Source: JBEIJQ01 sp040380145 (GTDB lineage Bacteria > Bacteroidota > Bacteroidia > Chitinophagales > Saprospiraceae). Taken from it: a DNA stretch of 11,789 bases. The position numbers and the translations under genes were made by a program. Numbering within the stretch: the stretch's first letter is position 1; the number at the start of each line of letters is the position of its first letter. Under the pieces are notes generated by a model. It was given only the letters and a program-made list of their open reading frames with translations. It was not told the origin of the DNA and did no database searches. Of this stretch, positions 1 to 6,700 are shown one piece after another. The stretch spans positions 1 through 11,789 of the forward strand of contig JBEIJQ010000099.1 in NCBI GenBank assembly GCA_040380145.1, given 5' to 3'.

Positions 1-304
1 AAAACACTGCACGGCCCCTACCCCCCCCTCCACTTCACCGATCCTCCACCAATTTTTTCTTCGTCCAGTGCTGTGCTCGATGTTCTGCATGAACCCGGGC
101 CGCACGATTTTGGCCCGTTGTTTCAAGTAGCCCTTGTTCTTCGGTTCTGAGGCAGAGGCCTTCCTGTGGCCCATCGTACAGTCTGAAAAGCAAGTCCAAT
201 CAATCCCCCAAGTGGCCACAAGCGCCCCCCCCCGCCAACCAGCCAATTTTTTTCATCCTTTCCCCCCGCCAACTTGTTGTATCTTTCGACCAAAGATCCC
301 ACCG
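1..304. other. Left-edge region without a supported gene
   Basis: No recognisable protein or RNA gene is seen here. The stretch is rich in C and T runs (C8 at 21-28, C9 near 225-233), and the forward open frame through it gives low-complexity, non-homologous peptide. On the minus strand a frame opens at an ATG at 174 and stays open to the window edge (58 codons, Lys/Arg-rich at its start). It has no visible promoter or family match, so it is not called. The last 25 bases hold the promoter-like element of the next gene. Confidence 0.5.
280..287 (+). promoter_or_regulatory. Putative Bacteroidota -7 element of the 5'-nucleotidase gene
   Basis: TATCTTTC matches seven of eight positions of the Bacteroidota -7 consensus TAnnTTTG and lies 17 bases before the ATG at 305. 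No clear -33 TTG is seen at the usual distance. Its position favours the start at 305 over the upstream ATG at 134 in the same frame, because 134 would lie upstream of the transcript. Confidence 0.4.
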
Positions 305-1848
305 ATGCAACGCCTTTTTCCGTTCCTGTTTTTTGTCTTGATTTTCCTGGCCGGCGCCTGCGGACCGGCCCATAAGGCCGCTCAAGGGCCTCGGCGTCCG
401 GACGACCGGATCGAGGTCACGCTGTTGCACCTCAACGACGTGTACGAGATCAACCCCATGGAAAACCGGACCGTGGCCGGCCTGGCCCGCGTGGCGACGA
501 TCGAGCGCGAACTGGCGGCGGAGAACCCCAACACCCTGACCGTCCACGCGGGGGATTTTCTCAGTCCATCGGCCATCGGCGCGTTCAAAATAGACGGAGA
601 GCCGATCCGCGGCAAACACATGGTGGAAACCATGAACGCCATCGGGGTCGATCTCGTGACCTTCGGCAACCACGAGTTCGACCTCAAGGAACCCGATCTG
701 CTCAAACGCTTGGACGAGGGCCGGTACGATTGGGTTTCTTCCAACGTGGTGCACCTGACCGGAGCGGAACGCAAAGACTCGGTCGCCTTCCAAGCCAACG
801 GCCGCCCCATTCCCGATTATACGGTGAAGACCTTTCGCGACGGCGACGGCACCGAGCTGCGGCTGGGCTTCATCGCCGTGACCGTGGACATGGGCAAACA
901 GGACTATGTCGGCTACCGAGATTTTCGCGCGGCCGCCCGCCGGGCCTATATGGCCGTCAAGGACAGTTGCGACGCGGTGCTGGCGATCACCCACCTGAAA
1001 ATGGCCGAAGACAGCCTGCTGGCACTCGCCCTGCCCGAAGTGCCGTTGTTCATGGGCGGCCACGACCACAGCCACATGTATCGCATGCCGACCCCCCATA
1101 CGCGGGTCGCCAAGGCCGATGCCAACGCCAAAACGGTGTATGTGCACCGCCTTTCGTACGACCGCAAGACCGGCCGCCTGGACATCCGCTCCGAACTGGT
1201 GCCCGTCACCGACAAAATCCCCGACGACCCGATCGCGGCGGCCGTGGTGGACAAGTGGAACCGCCGCACCGACAGCCTTTTGCGGGCACAAGGCTTCGAT
1301 CCGCAGGCCATTGTGTGCCGCTTGTCAGAGCCGCTGGACGCTCGGGAATCGGTGGTGCGCTTCGTGGACTGTCCGGTGGCGCGCTTCGTGGCCCAAGCGT
1401 ACGGCAGCGCTTATCCCGAGGCCGAGTGCGCGATGGTGAACACCGGTTCGATCCGCGTGGACGACGTGCTGTACGGCCAGCTCACCGAATTCGACGTGCA
1501 GCGCATTCTGCCATTTGGCGGCAAACTGTGCCTGGTCGAGATGAAGGGCGACCTGTTGGCGCAGATCGTCGAGATCGGCCGCACCAAAAACGTGGGCGTG
1601 GGCGGTTTCCTGTCCCTCGACCGCATCGAGCATTTCCCGGCCGACGGGGGCATCCTGATCAACGGCCAAGTGTTGGAGCCTTCCCGCACCTACAAGGTCG
1701 TCCTGCCGGAATTTCTGCTCACCGGCCGGGAAACGAACCTGAAATTTCTGGAAAAAAAACACCCCGGCATCGTCCGTTTGACCGAGGGCGACCCCGATGC
1801 GGCCCATTTTCGGAACGATGTTCGAAAAGCATTGATCTTTTTTTTTGA
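305..1848 (+). CDS. 5'-nucleotidase / metallophosphatase family lipoprotein, stop codon disrupted
   Basis: Predicted enzyme of the UshA/5'-nucleotidase family, which hydrolyses nucleotides or related phosphate esters outside the cytoplasm. Residues 1-19 form a lipoprotein signal peptide ending in LAGAC (Cys19), so the protein is probably membrane-anchored. The N-terminal metallophosphatase domain shows NDVYE (44-48), GDFLSPS (83-89), GNHEFD (121-126), His230 and GGHDHSH (251-257). The C-terminal nucleotidase domain shows NTGSIR (379-384) and ILPFGGK (401-407). NDVYE replaces the usual NDxH and points to the subfamily I know as CG11883-like. The start at 305 is chosen for the lipoprotein signal and the promoter just upstream. 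The family normally ends soon after a DVRKAL-like helix, reached here at about residue 510. The frame then crosses T9 (1838-1846) without a stop and would run on to 2329 inside sucC. One extra T gives TGA and a protein of about 514 residues. The substrate cannot be told. Confidence 0.85.
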
Positions 1849-1988
1849 GAAAAAAATAAAAACCGCCCCGACGGCAATTTTTCCCGCCCAAGATTTTTTC
1901 CCTTTTATAAAAAAGAAAATCGGGCCTTTTGGCTACATTTGCGGCGCAATACACCTCACTGTACTCCATTTCAGTTACCGACTTCCCC
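1849..1988 (+). other. Intergenic region before sucC
   Basis: A/T-rich spacer holding an A7 run (1850-1856) facing the T9 run, which could fold as an A/T hairpin, and a weak GCC/GGC hairpin (1865-1875) followed by AATTTTT. Either could act as a poor terminator; neither is convincing. The 3' half carries the sucC promoter. The open frame across it encodes Lys/Phe-rich peptide with no family resemblance and is taken as non-coding. Confidence 0.45.
1934..1941 (+). promoter_or_regulatory. Putative sucC promoter, -7 element
   Basis: TACATTTG fits the Bacteroidota -7 consensus TAnnTTTG exactly and sits 47 bases before the sucC ATG, leaving a leader of about 40 bases. No TTG is found 17-23 bases upstream, so the -33 element is weak or absent. 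The ten bases TACATTTGCG recur exactly at 3252-3261. Confidence 0.5.
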
Positions 1989-3194
1989 ATGAACCTCCAC
2001 GAGTATCAAGCCAAAGAACTGCTCTCGCGCTTCGGCGTGGCCATCCAACGCGGCATCGTGGCCGAAAACGTAGATCAAGCGGTGGCCGCTTGGGACAAGC
2101 TCCGCGCCGATACGGGCACCGATTTTGCGGTCATCAAGGCCCAGATCCACGCCGGCGGCCGTGGCAAGGGCGGCGGCGTGAAACTCGCCAAAAACCTGGA
2201 CGACCTCAAACTGCACGCGGGCAACATCATCGGCATGATGCTCAAAACGCCCCAGACCCCCGGCGGGTTGGACGGCCCCGGCAAATTGGTGCGCAAGGTC
2301 CTGATCGCCGAGGACGTGTACGCCCCTGATTTCAATGCCTGCAAAGAATTTTATGTTTCGGTGCTGATGGACCGCGAGAAAAAGCGCAACGTGTTCATCT
2401 ATTCCACCGAGGGCGGCATGGACATCGAAGAGGTGGCCGAATCGCACCCCGAGAAAATACACAAGGAATGGGTGGATCCCACCTTGGGCCTCCAGCCCTT
2501 CCAATGCCGCAAGATCGCCTTCAACCTCGGCCTCAGCGGCAAGGCGTTCAAGGAAATGGTCGCCTTCCTCAACAGCCTGTACAACGCATTCGTGGGGGCC
2601 GACGCCGCCATGTTCGAGATCAACCCTTGCCTGAAAACGGGCGATGACCGCATCCTCGCCGTGGATGGCAAAGTAACCTTGGACGAAAACGGCCTGTACC
2701 GCCACCCCGACCTCGAAGCCATGCGCGATGTGCACGAGGAAGATCCCACGGAAGTGGAGGCCCGCGCGTTCGACCTCAACTACGTGAAACTCGACGGCAA
2801 CGTCGGTTGCATGGTCAACGGCGCCGGCTTGGCCATGGCCACGATGGACATCATCAAACTGTCCGGCGGCGAACCCGCCAATTTCTTGGATGTAGGGGGC
2901 ACAGCCGATGCCAAGCGCGTGGAAAACGCCTTCCGCATCATCCTCAAAGACCCCAACGTCCAAGCCATCCTCATCAATATCTTCGGCGGCATCGTCCGCT
3001 GCGACCGCGTGGCCCAAGGCGTGGTGGACGCCTGCAAAAACATCGGCGACCTCCCCGTCCCCATCATCGTCCGCCTACAGGGCACCAACGCCGATGTGGC
3101 CAAAAAACTCATCGACGAATCGGGGCTGAAAGTACACTCGGCCATCGCCCTGCAAGAGGCCGCCGATTTGGTGGCGACCGTGGTGAAAAAATAG
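1989..3194 (+). CDS. sucC: Succinyl-CoA synthetase (ADP-forming) subunit beta
   Basis: Beta subunit of succinyl-CoA ligase, which interconverts succinyl-CoA and succinate with formation of ATP (or GTP) in the TCA cycle, in the cytoplasm. The 401-residue length is close to the family norm of about 390-400. The start MNLHEYQAKELL is the conserved N-terminus; an in-frame ATG at 1929 would add 20 unrelated residues and lies upstream of the promoter. The N-terminal ATP-grasp domain shows the glycine-rich stretch GGRGKGGGVK (56-65) and the later MFEINP segment. The C-terminal CoA-ligase domain contains the highly conserved GCMVNGAGLAMATMD, GGEPANFLDVGG and NIFGGIVRCD. The alpha subunit gene sucD, its obligate partner, is often directly downstream in other bacteria but is not in this window. 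No Shine-Dalgarno sequence is visible, as is usual for Bacteroidota. Confidence 0.97.
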   Translation: MNLHEYQAKELLSRFGVAIQRGIVAENVDQAVAAWDKLRADTGTDFAVIKAQIHAGGRGKGGGVKLAKNLDDLKLHAGNIIGMMLKTPQTPGGLDGPGKLVRKVLIAEDVYAPDFNACKEFYVSVLMDREKKRNVFIYSTEGGMDIEEVAESHPEKIHKEWVDPTLGLQPFQCRKIAFNLGLSGKAFKEMVAFLNSLYNAFVGADAAMFEINPCLKTGDDRILAVDGKVTLDENGLYRHPDLEAMRDVHEEDPTEVEARAFDLNYVKLDGNVGCMVNGAGLAMATMDIIKLSGGEPANFLDVGGTADAKRVENAFRIILKDPNVQAILINIFGGIVRCDRVAQGVVDACKNIGDLPVPIIVRLQGTNADVAKKLIDESGLKVHSAIALQEAADLVATVVKK

Positions 3195-3222
3195 TCGAAA
3201 AAAAATTCAAAAATTTTTTCGA
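3195..3222. repeat. A/T-rich inverted repeat directly after the sucC stop
   Basis: TCGAAAAAA (3195-3203) and TTTTTTCGA (3214-3222) form a perfect 9-base inverted repeat with a 10-base loop, beginning at the base after the sucC stop codon. It could be a weak bidirectional terminator or a 3'-end stabilising hairpin. The stem is mostly A-T and has no U-tract beyond its right arm, so it is not a classical intrinsic terminator. Confidence 0.5.
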
Positions 3223-3228
3223 AAAAAC

Positions 3229-3259
3229 TTGCACACCATTTTGCCTCAGTTTACATTTG
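3229..3259 (+). promoter_or_regulatory. Strong Bacteroidota promoter, TTG-N20-TACATTTG
   Basis: A -33 TTG (3229-3231) is followed by exactly 20 bases and a perfect -7 TAnnTTTG element (TACATTTG, 3252-3259). This is one of the two best promoters in the window and has the same spacing as the one before the acyl-CoA dehydrogenase. Initiation is expected around 3264-3267, about 200 bases before the next gene and upstream of a strong terminator. Confidence 0.6.
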
Positions 3260-3264
3260 CGTCA

Positions 3265-3406
3265 TCCGAAAGCGGATCCAATGCTTGAACGATCTTCTTG
3301 ATTGAAAATATAGTCGGTTGACCGACAGACCTTTAGTTGTTTTCATAGTTTTTTGTTTTATTTGTTAAGAAGCCTGTGGACGCTAGTTCGCAGGCTCTTT
3401 TTTTTT
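3265..3406 (+). ncRNA. Candidate small RNA or leader/attenuator RNA
   Basis: About 140 bases are bounded by a near-ideal promoter and a strong intrinsic terminator, with no useful ORF (only a six-residue MLERSS peptide from 3281). The 5' end holds a hairpin with stem ATCCG/CGGAT and an AAAG tetraloop (3264-3277). A second hairpin, GTCGGT-TG-ACCGAC, lies at 3313-3326. An A/T-rich single-stranded-looking stretch (about 3327-3370) leads to the terminator hairpin. Two readings fit: a free-standing trans-acting small RNA, or the leader of the giant secreted protein gene with an attenuator. I do not recognise it as tmRNA, SRP RNA, RNase P RNA, 6S or a known riboswitch. The 5' end is estimated from the promoter. 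Confidence 0.4.
3371..3406 (+). terminator. Intrinsic terminator
   Basis: An 11-bp stem (3371-3381 with 3386-3396, including two G-U pairs) closes a GCTA tetraloop and is followed by C and a T9 tract (3398-3406). Half of the stem is the G/C-rich AGCCTG/CAGGCT. It would end transcripts from the promoter at 3229, and sucC readthrough. Confidence 0.75.
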
Positions 3407-3417
3407 CTGCTTTTGGG

Positions 3418-3425
3418 TATCTTTA
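3418..3425 (+). promoter_or_regulatory. Putative -7 element of the giant secreted protein gene
   Basis: TATCTTTA matches TAnnTTTG at seven of eight positions, lies just past the terminator and 43 bases before the ATG at 3469. The surrounding GTATCTTTACCCC resembles commonly seen Bacteroidota promoters. No -33 TTG is found at the right distance, so activity may be weak or need an activator. Confidence 0.4.
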
Positions 3426-3468
3426 CCCCACTTTACCACCATCATTTTCCACGCAAATCCTGTTTTTT

Positions 3469-3708
3469 ATGCAAAAAGTCTGGACCCTGCTCTTTTTAGC
3501 GGCATTTGCGCCTTTGTTGCGCGCCCAAGACGGCAAAACGGCTTCTTTTTGGAAAGATATTGCCGCCGCCGACCTGCCGAACGGTATGGAAAGAACGATC
3601 GAACCCCTCCGTTTTCGGTCCATGCAACTCGATCTGTCGGCCATGCAGGCTTTTTGCAACAGGCCCCTATGGAAGAAACCCGACCCGTGCACCGGCTTCC
3701 GGTCCTGA
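3469..3708 (+). CDS. N-terminal fragment: signal peptide and start of prodomain
   Basis: This frame encodes MQKVWTLLFLAAFAPLLRAQ, a typical Sec signal peptide with likely cleavage after RA at residue 19. The following residues (ADLPNGMERTIEPLRF and LSAMQAF) look like the opening of the prodomain of Bacteroidota reprolysin-like proteases. After residue 62 (TTT at 3652-3654) the family-like sequence continues in the next frame, and this frame gives only CNRPLWKKPDP-type nonsense before a stop at 3708. The upstream in-frame ATG at 3376 lies within the terminator and is rejected. By itself the 79-residue product would be a secreted stub without an enzymatic domain. Confidence 0.6.
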   Translation: MQKVWTLLFLAAFAPLLRAQDGKTASFWKDIAAADLPNGMERTIEPLRFRSMQLDLSAMQAFCNRPLWKKPDPCTGFRS

Positions 3709-6700
3709 CGCTCCCCATGCCCGACGGCAGTTTCCAACGGTTTGCCGTGGAATATTCTCCCATCATGGAAAAGCCGCTCGCAGACCGTTATCCGCAGATC
3801 CGCACTTATGTGGGCTGGGGCATCGACGACCCGACTGCGATGGTGCGCTTCGACCACACGCCCCACGGTTTCCATGCCATGGTGTACGCACCCGGCGGAT
3901 CGGTTTACATCGATCCTTATGCCCGTTGGAACACCGATTACTATATCGTTTACCGCAAAAGCGATTTTGTGGCCAAAGGAAAAACCTTTGATTGTCGTTT
4001 CGACGAACAGATGCAGGGCATGACCGGCGATCCCGCCTTTGCGCCCAAGCAACACGACGGGCACAAGCACCCCGACAACGGATTTTTGAAAAACATGCCC
4101 CCGATCACCCAGTTCGGGGACTGTCAGCGCCGCCACTACCGCCTCGCCATTTCGGCCACCGGCGAATATTCCAACTTCCACGGCGGCAACGCGGTCAACA
4201 ACAACAAGGCCGTGGTATTGGCCGCCCAAGTGACCTCGATGAACCGCGTGAACGGCATTTTCGAACAAGATTGCGGCATCCGGATGAACTTGGTGGCCAA
4301 CAACGACCAGATCATCTTCCTCGATCCGGCGGGCGATCCGTTCACCAACGGCAACCCATCCCTGATGATCAACGAAAATCCGACGGCCGTAAACGCCGCC
4401 ATCGGCTCTTCGAATTATGACATCGGGCATGTGTTCGGCACCAATTCCGGAGGCTTGGCCCAGTTGAACGGCCCTTGCGGAGCCGGCAAGGCCCGGGGCG
4501 TGACGGGCAGTGCCGCTCCGGTGGGCGATCCCTTCGACATCGATTACGTGGCCCACGAGATGGGGCACCAATGGGGCGCCAACCATACCCAGAACAACAA
4601 CTGCAACCGCGTGGCCGCCGCTGCCTTTGAAACTGGCAGCGCCATCACGATCATGGGCTACGCCGGTATATGCAGCCCCAACGTGGCCAACAATTCCATC
4701 GACCATTTCCATGTGCACAGCCTGCAGGAAATGGCCAACTTCATCGTCGGGACCGGCAGCACCTGTGACCAGATCATCGCGAGCAGCAACCAAGATCCGA
4801 TCATAGACGTTTCTTCGCCGAATTTCACGATCCCCAAGAACACCCCTTTTGTGCTGACCGCCAACGCCTCCGATCCGGACGGCAATCCGCTGACCTATTG
4901 TTGGGAGCAGTACGACAACGATGTTTCCACCCAGCCGCCCGTGGCCACGAGCGTAGATGGGCCCAACTTCCGGTGTTTTTCGCCGGTGGCTTCCCCCTCG
5001 CGGTATTTCCCCAACTTGACCGATCTGGCCGCCAACACGGTTTCCACCTGGGAAGTTCTGCCCAATGTGGGCCGCACGATGACTTTCCGCTGCACCGTGC
5101 GCGACAATGCGCCAGGCAGCGGCTGTACCGCTGTTGACCAGACCACCCTCACCGTGAGCGGCACAGCGGGCCCCTTCGTGGTGACCGCACCGAGTGCCAC
5201 GGGCATCACTTGGCCGGCTCTTTCGAGCCAGACCGTCACTTGGAACGTGGCGGGCACTTCCGCAGCACCGGTCAGTTGCGCCAATGTGGACATATTGCTT
5301 TCTCTGGACGGGGGGCTCACCTACCCCATCACTTTGGCGACCGCCGTGCCCAACAACGGCTCCCGTGCGGTGACCGCGCCCAACAACCCCACCAACACCG
5401 CCCGCGTGATGGTCAAGGGCAACGGCAATGTTTTCTTCGATATTTCCAACAACAACTTCGCCATCACGGCGCCGCTGTGCAACCTGACGGCCACGGCCAC
5501 CGCCATATCCACGACCTGTGGACAGGCCAACGGCGCGGCCACCGCCCAACCCGTGGGCGGCGGGTCGCCTTTTTCGTTCGCCTGGTCGAACGGCCAAACC
5601 GCCGCTACCGCCAATGCCTTGGCTGCGGGCACCTACACCGTGACCATCACCGACGACGCCTCTTGCACGGCCACCGCATCGGTCTCCGTGGGTGGTTCCC
5701 TTCCGGCCGCCCCGGTCCAGATCAACGGCAGCCTTGTTTTCTGCCTCGGTCAAAGCACCGTTTTGTCGGCCACCGGCGGAACAAGCTATGTCTGGTCTGA
5801 CGGCACCTCCGGCTCCACCGTCACGGTCACCACCGCCGGAACGATCGGCGTGACGGCCACCAACGCCCAAGGCTGCACGGCCACAGCCAGTGCCGTGACG
5901 AGCAACCATACGGAAATGTTCCTGTCGCTCGTTCCGCTGGATGTGACCTGTTTCGGGCTCAGCAACGGCAGCATCACCGCCGATGCCAGCGGCGGCAGCG
6001 CCCCTTACTCCTATTCTTGGGCCGATGGCTCCACAGACGCAGCCCAGCTGGGCATTCCCGCGGGCACTTATTCGGTCACCGCGACCGACCAACTGGGATG
6101 CACCATCTCGGCCTCCGACAGCGTGCTCGACGGCCCATTGGTGCAAGCGGTAGCGCAAAACAACGGCCCATCCTGCCCCGGAGCCGACATACAACTCAAT
6201 GCCGGTGGCGGGGACAACTACGATTGGAGCGGCCCCAACGGCTTCAGTGCCATCGATCCCGAACCGGTCATCTCGAACGCCACCCTTGCGGATGCGGGCA
6301 CCTATACCGTGACCGTGACCGATGCGTCGGGTTGTTCGGCCACGGCCAGCACGCTGGTGGAAATCGGAACCGAAAACCTTTCGGTGACCATCACCGCCGT
6401 TGACGTATCGTGCCTGAACGCCTGCGACGGCCAGCTCACGGCCAGCGCCGCCAACGGAGCCCCGGGCTACACCTACGCCTGGTCGGACGGCAGCGGCTCG
6501 GAAACCCTGACGGATCTGTGCGCCGAGGACGTGCTCACGGTCAGCGTCACCGACGCCAACGGCTGTTCGGGCACTGCCACCGCCACGGTGGTAATCGCCA
6601 CCGACTCCGAAGCGCCGTCCATCGCCTGCCCCGGCCCACAGAGCGTGAGCGATTCGTTTTCGGTGGTCATGCCCGACTTTGCGGTGCTGGCTTCGGCCAC

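Noticed and set aside
1..174. Minus-strand open frame running off the left edge
   Set aside because: Only 58 codons are visible, with no family match and no promoter or other supporting signal; kept as a possibility only.
134..304. Upstream start of the nucleotidase at 134
   Set aside because: It would bury the lipoprotein signal peptide behind 57 unrelated residues and begins upstream of the -7 element at 280.
1863..1882. Intrinsic terminator after the nucleotidase
   Set aside because: The stem is only three base pairs before AATTTTT, too weak to call.
1849..2329. C-terminal extension of the nucleotidase into sucC
   Set aside because: It would cover the sucC promoter and 340 bases of sucC out of frame; the peptide is Lys/Phe- then Arg-rich and non-homologous.
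3281..3301. Leader peptide MLERSS in the candidate RNA
   Set aside because: Six residues with no regulatory codon run and no ribosome-binding signal; short frames like this arise by chance.
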